The notes below the pieces were generated by a model. That model worked only from the letters and a program-made list of their open reading frames with translations. It had not been told where the DNA came from and made no database searches. From Opitutaceae bacterium (GTDB lineage Bacteria > Verrucomicrobiota > Verrucomicrobiia > Opitutales > Opitutaceae): DNA of 64,000 bases. The stretch lies in the NCBI GenBank assembly GCA_030648295.1, contig JAUSID010000072.1, forward strand, positions 1 through 64,000, in the 5' to 3' direction. Made by a program: the position numbers and the translations under genes. Position 1 is the first letter of the stretch. Each line of letters opens with the position of its first letter. Of this stretch, positions 33,509 to 42,014 are shown one piece after another.

Positions 33509-34477
33509 TCAGTTGGCGAGGTAGGCGCGGATTAGCTTCACATTCTCCAACGGTGTTTCGAGCGGGAGGGCGCCGGAGCCCATGACGCAGTTGGTACGGC
33601 CGCCGACGATTTCAAGGAGACGATCGACGGCGCGGTAGATGCGTTCGGGCTCCGAACAGGCCACGACCGCCGCGTCCAGATTCACGCGCACCTTCACGTG
33701 CGGATGGGTGCGGTAAACCCGCTCGACGAATGCCGCTTGATTGGTCTCCACATTGCAGACCAGGAAGTTGGTGCCGGTGGAGAGTATATCATCAAGAATT
33801 GGATACGTGTCACCGCCCATGATGCAGGGCACGGGGTGGCCGACGCATTCGGCACACACCTGGAGGATGCGCTTGAGCGCCGGCAATTCGATCTCGCGGA
33901 ACAGGCGCGGCGAAAGGATCGGTGGCGAGGCGGCGGATTCGAAGAACGCCACGTCCAGCCCCGCCCGCACGACGGCACGGCAAAGCACGGCTTGGTTTTC
34001 CGCGATGCGCATCAGCATTCTGGCGGTGTCCTCCGGGGCGGACATGATGTCTTCGCAGAGGTCGGAGATGCCACGCAGATTGAAGGCGACCGAAAACGGG
34101 CCCGCGACGGGAATGCGGACATCGGCTTCGGGAAACGCGGCTTTGAGCTTCTGTCCCACCGCGATGACCATCGCGATCCGGCCATCGCGCTCGGGGTCGA
34201 AGGGGGCGAGCGAGATTCCGTCGGCCACGGACTTCAGAATCGGTGCATGAATCGCCGGAATCCCGTGATCGCCGGTGTTCTCCACGCTCGCGCCATAGGC
34301 CTCGGCCTCCAGGTTGTAGATATCGATGCCGACGGCGATGACCTGGTGGCGGTATTCCAGATAGGCGCGCCGATGGCCCTCGAACATCAACTCTGGATCT
34401 CGCGAAACCGCCCACGGTGAGCGACCGACGAAACGGGCGGCATGTTCGTATACGGCGGGGGTAAAGGCTATTTTCAT
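33509..34477 (-). CDS. Uroporphyrinogen decarboxylase (URO-D) family protein
   Basis: A 322-residue TIM-barrel protein of the URO-D/methyltransferase superfamily. GPFSVAFNLRGI, the VRAGLDVAFFESAASPPILSP segment and the C-terminal GGRTNCVMGSGALPLETP fit the group that includes corrinoid methyltransferases (MtaA/CmuA) rather than HemE, because the strictly conserved HemE N-terminal RQAGR motif is absent. First gene of the operon with the CoA-binding protein and GH2 enzyme. Substrate unknown; the link to sugar breakdown is suggested only by position. Confidence 0.75.
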   Translation of the reverse strand: MKIAFTPAVYEHAARFVGRSPWAVSRDPELMFEGHRRAYLEYRHQVIAVGIDIYNLEAEAYGASVENTGDHGIPAIHAPILKSVADGISLAPFDPERDGRIAMVIAVGQKLKAAFPEADVRIPVAGPFSVAFNLRGISDLCEDIMSAPEDTARMLMRIAENQAVLCRAVVRAGLDVAFFESAASPPILSPRLFREIELPALKRILQVCAECVGHPVPCIMGGDTYPILDDILSTGTNFLVCNVETNQAAFVERVYRTHPHVKVRVNLDAAVVACSEPERIYRAVDRLLEIVGGRTNCVMGSGALPLETPLENVKLIRAYLAN

Positions 34478-34677
34478 GCGGTCACGGCACCGCCATGCTA
34501 CCGGTTAATGCGACCGCACCGAGGAAAAACGCTGTGCGCATTTTGCACCCAGGCACTGGAAGGCCCAGAGCGAGACGTGGGCGGCAACCCCGCCCGCGCG
34601 ACACGCTCGAGGCGTGCGGGCTGTTTCCAGGTCGCTTACATGATGAGCCTAACCGGCGTTGATGTAGAAGCCTGCTT

Positions 34678-34800
34678 GCCCGTTCGACAAACTCAGGGCC
34701 CCGAGCCCTGTCGAGGGGCAGGCGATTGGATTGGTTTGGTGGGAGCGCGACCGCCCCCGGTCGCCGGGAAATCGTGGCGCCGGGGGGCGGTCGCGCTCCC
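34678..34800. repeat. Repeat cluster in the gap upstream of the URO-D operon
   Basis: The 394-bp gap 34478-34871 holds no gene. It contains a pair CGTTCGACAAACTCAGGG/CCCTGTCGAGGGG (34679-34720). It also contains a large hairpin (GGGAGCGCGACCGCCC at about 34741 against GGGCGGTCGCGCTCCC ending 34800), the same family as 1-44. The remaining sequence shows nothing recognisable. Confidence 0.7.
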
Positions 34801-34847
34801 AATCAAGCAATCACCGGCAAGCGCGCTTCTAGGTCGAAAGTTAACCT

Positions 34848-34871
34848 GGGTTTTCGCAGCAGCGAAAACCC
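34848..34871. repeat. Stop-codon-abutting palindrome, copy 3 (after the barrel gene)
   Basis: A perfect 24-bp stem-loop, GGGTTTTCGC stem with a TGCT loop on the minus strand. It begins directly after the TGA (34872-34874) of the outer-membrane barrel gene. Same core and orientation relative to the gene as the copies after panC and the DeoR gene. Confidence 0.82.
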
Positions 34872-36989
34872 TCAGAACTTGTACTGCACCTTCGCGTAGA
34901 AAATGTGCGCGTCGAAATCGTTCAGTCCGCCAAACGTGCCATCGCGGTTCATCGCGTACCCATACCTCGCGGTATAAATCAGCCGGTCGCTCTGCCGCCG
35001 CACCCAGGTGAGAAACGCGCTCTGCGTTGTCTGGCCGGCATTCATCGGCAGCGTCACAGTCGGGTTGTCCACGTAGTTGTCGGCCCGGTAGTGATTCGCA
35101 TCGAGATAAAGGTCCGTGATTTTGCCGAGTACGTAGCCGGCGCCGAGCGAGGCGGACACATAGTTGTTGTCGCTGTTCATCGTCAGCCGGTGCGGCGGGA
35201 TGACGAGTTTGTCGTGCGTCACACTGACGGCCCCCGTGAGATAGAGCCGCGCGGTTGGGTTCCACGTCGCGGTTTGCGTGATGACGTGACGGGTAAGCCT
35301 GCCGTTTTCGATTTCCGGCAGCCCGGACATCGTGCTCGTGACGATCGCGCGCTGCCAGGCGTAGCGGGTCACGAAACTCAGCATCGACTTCGGCCGCCAC
35401 GTCATCCGGACATTGCCGTCCTGCGACTCGATGTCCTGATCGATGATGAAGGCGGGATAGCGATCGAACGAGCGCGTGGCGTTGGAGGTGCTGTCACGGC
35501 GGTGATCGTAATCCGCGAGCTTGAGCCGGTAGTTGTACTGCGCGGCAAAAGTGAGCCCCGGCCGCGCATACCAGGTCGCGTTGACGATATAGCGCTGGCC
35601 GACGCGCTCGTATTCCGTTTCGCGGTCGAGCCCGCGAACGCTGTTCGGCACGAGGATGCTCTGCTCGACGAGATTCCCCGTGCCCTGGTTGAACTGGGCG
35701 CGCGCATCGAGCGTCAAACTCGTCCACCGCAGGTAACGCGCCTCGATTTCCTCGGTGAGCTCGTTCCATGAATTCCGGCTCGCGCTCTCGATTTGATCGA
35801 TGATTGCCCGTGGGGCCGCGCCGCCGCCGAAGTCCGTGTCGAAATGATCCTCGCCGCTGTCCTGCCGCAGGTGCTCGTATTTCAGCCCCGGTCGGATGAG
35901 CCAGTTCTTCACCGGCTGATACGTGACGTTCAGGTTGCCGACGTACTGTTTCATCCGCGTGCCGCCGGTGAGCCCGTAATATCCCACATCCTGCGGCTGC
36001 CGGCGGACGAAGGTCGGCGAATACTCCGCGTCCGGCGTGCCGCCGTAGATTTTGCTCCCGCTCAGGTTCGTGTCGATCTTCGTGATCAGTCCGCCCGCGG
36101 AGCCGCGGAGCCGCTCGTTGAAGATCCGATCATAAAAAGCATGGCCGGAGAACACGTCGGTGTCGGTTGCCTCGTGCGTGGTCACGTAGCGATCCTGGTT
36201 CTCGAACGCGCGCCGCCGCGCGACGTGGCGGTTGTTCACCTTGGTCCGCTCGTAGCGGCCCGCCACCTTCCAGTTGGCGTTTTCCGACTGCTCCGAAACC
36301 TCCGCCGTCACGATGTCACGCTGCTCGTCGACGAGCAGATATGACGGGATCAAGGCCCGCGGGACGAACGGTTGTCCGCCGAGATTGGTCTCGCCCCAGC
36401 GGAGCGAATTCTTCGTGCCGTCGCGCGTGTTGCGCTCGTAGCGCAGCCGCCATTGCGGCCGGTTCGGCACGAGCGTGCCGATTTCAACCGTGAAATAGCT
36501 GCGGTCGAGTGCCAGCGCTTCATTGAACCACGAGATCGACAAATCCCGCGGCAGCAGCCGGCCGCCCGATCCATCGTAGAACGTGCGGAAGCTGCGGTAG
36601 TCCGCCTGGACGTAGTACGCGTCGAATTTCTCCCAGCGCGCCGCCAGCCGGTGGTCATCGTTGCCCTGGATGAACCGGCCTTCGAAACGGAAGAGCGAGG
36701 TGTCCGACATTCGCGTCACGGTGAAATCCTCGATTCCGGCGTAGCCGTCCTTCCGCTGGCGGAATCGCTGTTGAAAAGCCGGTTCGTCACCGTCGAGCAG
36801 CGCTCCGCCCCCGCCGGCGGCAATCGTGCCATGGATCGTGACTTGGGCGACGCCGGGCGATGGCAGCGAAAGTATGGCTAGAACCACCACGAGGGGGCAG
36901 TGTCTTGGCCTGCCTCGGAGCGCGGGCGTCTCGCCCGCAATGAATTGATGCGGGCGGGACGCCCGCTTTCCCAGGCAACGGCGTTTCAC
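34872..36989 (-). CDS. MtrB/PioB-family outer-membrane beta-barrel protein
   Basis: About 705 residues: a long beta-barrel made of alternating strands rich in Tyr, Arg and Asp, ending in YAKVQYKF with a terminal phenylalanine for BAM insertion. The family forms the sheath that carries a multihaem cytochrome through the outer membrane in extracellular electron transfer. The signal peptide core (PLVVVLAILSLPSPGVAQ) is preceded by residues encoded by a dispersed repeat. The likely ancestral start is GTG 36989 (KRRCL), with GAGGG upstream. ATG 37046 (724 residues) is the alternative. It is the last gene of the cytochrome operon, 14-70 nt after the octahaem gene depending on start. Family by architecture and neighbours. 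Confidence 0.82.
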   Translation of the reverse strand: MKRRCLGKRASRPHQFIAGETPALRGRPRHCPLVVVLAILSLPSPGVAQVTIHGTIAAGGGGALLDGDEPAFQQRFRQRKDGYAGIEDFTVTRMSDTSLFRFEGRFIQGNDDHRLAARWEKFDAYYVQADYRSFRTFYDGSGGRLLPRDLSISWFNEALALDRSYFTVEIGTLVPNRPQWRLRYERNTRDGTKNSLRWGETNLGGQPFVPRALIPSYLLVDEQRDIVTAEVSEQSENANWKVAGRYERTKVNNRHVARRRAFENQDRYVTTHEATDTDVFSGHAFYDRIFNERLRGSAGGLITKIDTNLSGSKIYGGTPDAEYSPTFVRRQPQDVGYYGLTGGTRMKQYVGNLNVTYQPVKNWLIRPGLKYEHLRQDSGEDHFDTDFGGGAAPRAIIDQIESASRNSWNELTEEIEARYLRWTSLTLDARAQFNQGTGNLVEQSILVPNSVRGLDRETEYERVGQRYIVNATWYARPGLTFAAQYNYRLKLADYDHRRDSTSNATRSFDRYPAFIIDQDIESQDGNVRMTWRPKSMLSFVTRYAWQRAIVTSTMSGLPEIENGRLTRHVITQTATWNPTARLYLTGAVSVTHDKLVIPPHRLTMNSDNNYVSASLGAGYVLGKITDLYLDANHYRADNYVDNPTVTLPMNAGQTTQSAFLTWVRRQSDRLIYTARYGYAMNRDGTFGGLNDFDAHIFYAKVQYKF
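36911..36975. repeat. Double GCGGGCG repeat inside the signal-peptide region of the barrel gene
   Basis: Two inverted copies of the GGGCGTCTCGCCCGCAATGA type element, the second reading GCGGGCGGGACGCCCGC. They insert about 25 codons (GKRASRPH, then AGETPALRG) between the basic N-region and hydrophobic core of the barrel protein's signal peptide without breaking the frame. Confidence 0.75.
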
Positions 36990-37059
36990 CGAGCTGATGA
37001 CCCTCACAGGAGAAAAGGAAAACAAACTGATTCCGGACGGCTTCATCGTGGCGGGCGTC

Positions 37060-37866
37060 TCAGTATCGCAAATTTGAATTCACGTTGGAGCCGTGGATCG
37101 CCTCATGGCAGCCGGCGGTCCAGCACGTGCCGCGAAGCACATTAATGCTGTGGTCGACGCCACCGTGCATGATTTGCGTCGAGCTGTTCTGCGGCTGGAA
37201 ATGGCACTGGTAGCAGAGGCTCACATTTCGCGCCTTGAGCATCTTGTCGTTCACCGATCCATGCGGCGAATGGCACATCACGCAGCCCTCGCGCATGACT
37301 TCGTGTTCGAAGACAAACGGTCCGCTCTGCGCCGGGTGACATTTGGCGCAGGTGGCGTTGACGGAAGCGGCGAGGGTCTTGGTTCCGCCGGTGGTTGGAT
37401 TTGCATCACCGGCATGAGGGTCGTGGCAATGCGAGCACGCGATTTTTCCCGCCAGCACCGGGTGCGTGTACGGCAGGCTGAATTCGGCCCGCGCGTTGGT
37501 GTGACACTGGAGGCAGGTGTCGGGTGCAACCTTCGGATTGATGATCGTGTCGCGCGTGCCCGCCTTCACGTGGAGGCTCGCCGGGCCATGGCACGACTCG
37601 CAGGCGACATTTTTCATCTGGCCCTTGTCGTCCTTGAGCATCAGCTGCGCGTGCGTCGCGTCGTGAAATCCGCGCGTGACGTTGGCGTGGCACTTCGCGC
37701 AACTGGCCGACCCGACGATGGTGGCGCCCGGAATGAACGGTGGCACCAGGATCGCGCGGTCGGCCACGACGCACGATACGAGCAGCACGGCCCAAAGGCC
37801 GAGTCCGCCAAACAGGACGACGTTCAGCGGAATCCGACGAAGCGCGCGCATGAGCTTCGGCCTCAT
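37060..37866 (-). CDS. Octahaem c-type cytochrome, DmsE/MtrA/PioA-like, predicted lipoprotein
   Basis: A 268-residue multihaem cytochrome. Seven CXXCH sites are visible in order (CAKCH, CESCH, CLQCH, CSHCH, CAKCH, CVMCH, CYQCH), then a final CX4CH (CWTAGCH) followed by the IHGSN-type end seen in DmsE/MtrA proteins. Typical MtrA has ten haems, so this is shorter. The N-terminal hydrophobic segment ends in LVSC at residues 29-32, a possible lipobox, which would tether it to a membrane instead of leaving it free. Start and upstream stop overlap by ATGA with the monohaem gene. It should pass electrons through the barrel protein encoded next. Confidence 0.88.
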   Translation of the reverse strand: MRPKLMRALRRIPLNVVLFGGLGLWAVLLVSCVVADRAILVPPFIPGATIVGSASCAKCHANVTRGFHDATHAQLMLKDDKGQMKNVACESCHGPASLHVKAGTRDTIINPKVAPDTCLQCHTNARAEFSLPYTHPVLAGKIACSHCHDPHAGDANPTTGGTKTLAASVNATCAKCHPAQSGPFVFEHEVMREGCVMCHSPHGSVNDKMLKARNVSLCYQCHFQPQNSSTQIMHGGVDHSINVLRGTCWTAGCHEAIHGSNVNSNLRY

Positions 37867-38210
37867 TTCGCCAGCGAGCGCACGAAAGCGACGAGGTCGG
37901 AGATTTCGAGATCGGAAAGTCCGTCGCCAAACGCATCCATCTTCTCCTCCCCCTTGCTGTTCTTGCGTCCGAATTTGATCGTCTTGAACACCTCCTCGTC
38001 GGTCAGTTTCGCCATCGCCTTCTTGTCGGTCAGATCCTTCGCGCCGGATTTGCGACCGAGCCGGGTCTGCGCCCTGCCGTCACTGCCGTGGCAGTCGACG
38101 CAATGCTTCTCGAAATTTTCGCCGGCCGAGGACGGCGCCGGGCCATTGGCGGCCCGCGCCGGCAAGGACGCGGCAATGAGGCAGACGACGAGACAGGAAA
38201 CCGATCTCAT
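37863..38210 (-). CDS. Small monohaem c-type cytochrome
   Basis: A 115-residue periplasmic cytochrome with a signal peptide (MRSVSCLVVCLIAASLPARA), one CVDCH haem site near residue 38 and a distal methionine candidate in KMDAFGDGLS. The fold is that of class I cytochromes c with the typical LSDLEISDLVAFVRSL end helix. First gene of the three-gene operon. It probably delivers electrons to, or takes them from, the octahaem protein. Its upstream region holds a 6-6-6 palindrome (38308-38325). Confidence 0.9.
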   Translation of the reverse strand: MRSVSCLVVCLIAASLPARAANGPAPSSAGENFEKHCVDCHGSDGRAQTRLGRKSGAKDLTDKKAMAKLTDEEVFKTIKFGRKNSKGEEKMDAFGDGLSDLEISDLVAFVRSLAK

Positions 38211-38307
38211 GGGTAAGGCGGTGGCGGAGGGCAGGTCGCCGGGCGGTGGGAAGCCGACGATGAGGAGAAAACGACATCGGCACGGTACGCAAGTGCCACC
38301 GCGTTTT

Positions 38308-38325
38308 GGTAACGGCGGTGTTACC
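38308..38325. promoter_or_regulatory. GGTAAC-N6-GTTACC palindrome between divergent operons
   Basis: A perfect 6-bp inverted repeat with 6-nt spacer, about 100 bp upstream of the cytochrome operon and 430 bp upstream of the TonB receptor. Its size suits a dimeric regulator. The rest of the 545-bp gap 38211-38755 holds dispersed repeats (38397-38508 and CCTGAGCTTGTCGAAGGG at about 38597) and no gene. Confidence 0.35.
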
Positions 38326-38396
38326 TTCGCGCGAATAGCCGACTGCCGCGCCAGTTTTCAGGTGTACGGTGAGTTTCCGGCTTCGGTTTCCCCGGG

Positions 38397-38508
38397 GAGC
38401 GCGGGCGTCCCGCCCGCAATGCTTCGGCCGTGCTTGGCACCCCACCGCGGAGAAACTCCTTCGGGAACTCCGATCCGACGGGCGGGCGAGGGCGCCCGCG
38501 CTCCCAGG
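38397..38508. repeat. Pair of dispersed palindromic repeats upstream of the TonB receptor
   Basis: GGGAGCGCGGGCGTCCCGCC near 38397 and its inverted relative GGGCGAGGGCGCCCGCGCTC near 38484, about 60 bp apart. They are of the same family as the copies inside recD2 and the barrel gene. Confidence 0.75.
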
Positions 38509-38755
38509 AAAGCCGCAGACGGATACGTTCTTTCAAAACGAAAGAGGGTCGCGACGATGTTCCGAGTTTTGTCGGGCACCTGCGGCAGAGCCTGCCCTGA
38601 GCTTGTCGAAGGGATGCCGCAGCCACTACCAGGCTCCGTCGCATTGTTTTCCGGAGTGGACAACGACCCGAAGCCGCGCAAGGAGTGCGTTTGCACCCTG
38701 CATGCCGGCTTCGGCTCCGTTCTCGCCGGCCTGTCTCCCCTCATCCCACCTCGCC

Positions 38756-41700
38756 GTGAATCCATTCGCATGCCCTCTGCGGGCTCTTGCTCTCTGCCTC
38801 TGCCTCGCCTTTGCCATTTCCGGCCACGCCGCGCCCACCGACGCGTCTTCGGCCGCGATCACCGTCGGGTCGATTTCCGGACGTATCTTCAATCCCGCTA
38901 CGGGCGAGTACGTCCGCAACGCCGAGGTCTCCGTGCGCGGCAGTCCGCAGGTGGCCGTGTCCGAAAATGACGGCGCGTATCGCCTGACGGGCGTGCCGGC
39001 CGGCGAAGCCGTCGTCACCGTGAACTACACCGGCTATCCGCCGGCCGTGGCCACGGTCGCGGTCGAGCCCGGCCGGACGTCCACCCGCGACATCGAGCTG
39101 GTCGGCGCGCCGGTCGCCGGCTCTTCGGGCGCAGCGACGAAGGACGAGATCCTCAAGCTGGCGGCCTTCACCGTCTCGAGCGAACGCGAAGGAAATGCGA
39201 AGGCGATCATGGAACAGCGCAACTCGATGAACATCACGAACAGCGTCGCGTCGGACGCGTTCGGCGAGGTCGCGGAGGGCAACGTGGGCGAATTTCTCAA
39301 GCACATGCCGGGGGTGGATCTCTTCCTGGTGCAGGGCGAGATCGTGAACGTGCGGCTGCGCGGGCTCAGCCCGGAGTATAACTCGGTCACGATCGACGGT
39401 GTTTCGCTGGCCAGCGCTGACGCCAACAAGGGCGCGGCGGGCGATGCGCGCGCCTTCAGCTTCGAGCAGGCGTCGTTGAGCAGCCTCGATTCGATCGAGG
39501 TCTCCAAGACGATCAGCGCGGACGTCGATGCGAATGCGCCCGCCGGCAGCATCAACCTGAAATCGAAGCGCGCGTTCTCGCGCGCGGGGCGGCGCCTGGC
39601 GTTCCAGACCAACGTCACCGCGTTCGTCGACGAGATTCATCTCAACCGGACCCACGGTCCCGACGACGAGCGCCACTACAAGCTGCGCCCCAGCGGCTCC
39701 TTTGAATACTCCGACGTGTTTCTCGATCGCCGGCTCGGCGTCGTGCTGAGCGCGATCGATTCCAACATGTATTCGGAAAACGCACGCACGACCACGTCCT
39801 ACAATACCGCGCCGACCGCCGCCGACCCCCGGCCCGTGGTGCCGACTTCGATCCAGTTTACCCAGTCGCCCCGGATCAACCGCCGCACCACGGTGACGCT
39901 CACGACGGACTTCAAGGCCACGTCGAACCTCGTGCTGTCGCTCGGGCTGATCTCGAATTACTCCTACCTCTACAACATCCAGCGTGGCATGACGTTTGCG
40001 GCCGGTGCGCGCGCGGCCGTCGCCGGCGCAAACCCGGCGATTAGCTTCACCTCGGCGCCCACCGGCGGAACCGTGACCACCGGTCCCGCCTCGGTCTCCA
40101 AGCGCGGCCAGGCCTTCACCGTGTTGCCGAAATTCGAATACAAGATCGGCCGGTTCACCATCGACGGGAAGTTCGCCGGCTCGGGTTCGAAGAGCTGGTA
40201 TGATCCCTTCAATCGCGAAGGCTCCGCCCGCAGTGCCAGCGGGCCGGTGCTGAGCGGCGTGCGGTTCACGGCGGAGCGGTCGGCGCTCAACCGCGGCGAC
40301 TGGAGGATCACCCAAATCGGCGGTCCCGACTTCAGTCTGGGCGACGGCTACACCAACCCGGTCGTGGCCATGAACGACGGCCGCTACGGTCGCACCCAGG
40401 TGTACAGCGCCGACGTCTCGGCGACGTGGAAGACCAGCCTGCTGGTTCCCGTGGCGTGGAAGACCGGGGCGAAGTTGAAGCGCGAGATCCGCGATTTCCG
40501 CGACGAGTCCAACGCGAACCGCTATGCGTACGTGGGTCCAGGGGCGGGCCCGGGCGCATGGGCAGGCATCAACTCGCCGTACCGCTTCGCCGTGGACGCG
40601 CAGGACGGGAGCATCGCCTCCTCCTCGGGCCAGATGGTGTTCGTGCCGGATCTCATCGCGATTGGCCGGCTTTTCCGCGAGCACCCGGAGTATTTCACGC
40701 ACACGATGACGGCGGACAACTACTACAGTTCGTATGTCGCCAACACGCGCCATTTCGAAGAGGACATCACTTCCGGATTCCTGATGGGCACGGCCAACAT
40801 CGGCCGGGCGATCGTGCGCGCCGGCCTGCGTTACGAGGACACCGGGACCGACGCGTATGAAACGGACCCGCTCACGGCGGCGGAGGTGCGCGCGGGCGGA
40901 TTTCCGGTGGGCTCCAACAACCGCGCCACGACCATTCCCGGAATCGACTATCAATATTTCTCGCGCCCGAAGATCCACCGCGACGGTGGCTATGACAACT
41001 GGTTCCCGAGCGCGTCGCTCAAATACCGGTTCACGCCCCACCTCGATCTTCACCTTGGCTACAGCACCACGATCCGGCGTCCCACGATCCGCGATCTGGC
41101 CGGCGTCTGGATCATCAATGACGAGGCCTTCACCATCAACGCGCCCAACCCGAACCTCCAGCCGGAGACTTCGGACAACTTTGCCGCCCGCGCCGCCTAT
41201 TATTTCGAGCCGGTCGGCATCTTCGCGTTCAATGTGTTTCAGAACACGGTGCAGGGCCTGCACCGTTCGACCCAGATGACGGCGGAGGAGTTCGGCAACG
41301 ACGACCCGGAATTTTCCGGCCACACCTTCATCACCACCGCCGCCAGCCGCGAGAGCGTGCGGATTCGGGGCATGGAAATCGAATACAGCCAGAGCCTCTC
41401 CTTCCTCCCGCGACCGTTGAAGGGTCTGAACCTCCGTGCGAGCTACACCCGCAACTACGCCGACGTCACCATCACCAACATGGCGCCGCACGGCGCCCAC
41501 GCCGGCCTGCACTACTCGTTCAATCGCTTCAGCGTGAACACGAGCATGAACTGGCGCGACGACGTGCCCACCAATCTCGCCGGGACCACTTACGTCCGGC
41601 ACCGGACCACGATCGACGTCGGCGGCAGCGTGAAGCTGACCCGCCGGTTCACGGTTTTCCTCACCGGCCGGAACATCCGCAGCGAACCGGTCGTGACGAT

Positions 41701-41791
41701 GGTCCGTTCCGGCGATAACCCGGCGATGACGGGCAACCCGTATGAAGTCACCGGGGCCATCTGGAATCTCGGCCTGAAGGGCGCGTGGTGA
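38756..41791 (+). CDS. TonB-dependent receptor with carboxypeptidase-regulatory-like N-terminal domain
   Basis: A 1011-residue outer-membrane receptor: signal peptide (ending ISGHAA), a carboxypeptidase-regulatory-like beta-sandwich (GSISGRIFNPATGEYVRNAEV), then a plug domain (VGEFLKHMPGVDLF, VRLRGLSPEYNSVTIDGV, then a SINLKSKRAFS segment) and a 22-strand-type barrel ending NLGLKGAW. The style is that of Opitutaceae receptors for plant or algal glycans. The GTG at 38756 is chosen because the signal peptide follows directly. The frame is open to 38369, but that DNA is repeat-derived. It imports an unknown ligand using TonB. The BNR protein 223 bp downstream is a likely partner. Confidence 0.9.
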   Translation: MNPFACPLRALALCLCLAFAISGHAAPTDASSAAITVGSISGRIFNPATGEYVRNAEVSVRGSPQVAVSENDGAYRLTGVPAGEAVVTVNYTGYPPAVATVAVEPGRTSTRDIELVGAPVAGSSGAATKDEILKLAAFTVSSEREGNAKAIMEQRNSMNITNSVASDAFGEVAEGNVGEFLKHMPGVDLFLVQGEIVNVRLRGLSPEYNSVTIDGVSLASADANKGAAGDARAFSFEQASLSSLDSIEVSKTISADVDANAPAGSINLKSKRAFSRAGRRLAFQTNVTAFVDEIHLNRTHGPDDERHYKLRPSGSFEYSDVFLDRRLGVVLSAIDSNMYSENARTTTSYNTAPTAADPRPVVPTSIQFTQSPRINRRTTVTLTTDFKATSNLVLSLGLISNYSYLYNIQRGMTFAAGARAAVAGANPAISFTSAPTGGTVTTGPASVSKRGQAFTVLPKFEYKIGRFTIDGKFAGSGSKSWYDPFNREGSARSASGPVLSGVRFTAERSALNRGDWRITQIGGPDFSLGDGYTNPVVAMNDGRYGRTQVYSADVSATWKTSLLVPVAWKTGAKLKREIRDFRDESNANRYAYVGPGAGPGAWAGINSPYRFAVDAQDGSIASSSGQMVFVPDLIAIGRLFREHPEYFTHTMTADNYYSSYVANTRHFEEDITSGFLMGTANIGRAIVRAGLRYEDTGTDAYETDPLTAAEVRAGGFPVGSNNRATTIPGIDYQYFSRPKIHRDGGYDNWFPSASLKYRFTPHLDLHLGYSTTIRRPTIRDLAGVWIINDEAFTINAPNPNLQPETSDNFAARAAYYFEPVGIFAFNVFQNTVQGLHRSTQMTAEEFGNDDPEFSGHTFITTAASRESVRIRGMEIEYSQSLSFLPRPLKGLNLRASYTRNYADVTITNMAPHGAHAGLHYSFNRFSVNTSMNWRDDVPTNLAGTTYVRHRTTIDVGGSVKLTRRFTVFLTGRNIRSEPVVTMVRSGDNPAMTGNPYEVTGAIWNLGLKGAW

Positions 41792-41832
41792 ATCTTCATC
41801 GACGCCAAGCGCGGCATGCGGACAAGAACCGC

Positions 41833-41895
41833 GAATGGACGCTAATGGACGCGAATAAAGCGGCGTAGCAGCCGAGGTAACGAGGCTGGACGGTC
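41833..41895. repeat. CGCGAATGGACG and GTAGCAGCCGA repeat fragments
   Basis: AACCGCGAATGGACGCTAAT with a second GGACGCGAAT unit, followed by GTAGCAGCCGAGGTAACGAG. They fill the gap between the TonB receptor and the BNR gene, together with a fragment of the CGAAGAATCCAG repeat near 41925. Confidence 0.65.
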
Positions 41896-42014
41896 GATTC
41901 ATCGCTCCATCCGCGCGTCAAATCGAAGAATCCAGTTGGAGTCGCTCCCTCGTTCAGGATACCGATCACCTGCTGGATCCTTCACACCGCTCCGCCTCAT
42001 CCCATTTTCGATTC

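Noticed and set aside
34482-34802. Minus-strand frame in the repeat cluster
   Set aside because: Its residues are translations of dispersed repeats (GARPPPGATISRRPG), not a conserved protein.
38741-41902. 1053-codon minus-strand frame opposite the TonB receptor
   Set aside because: Shadow of the receptor gene: valine/arginine/glycine-rich with no recognisable domain, signal peptide or motif.
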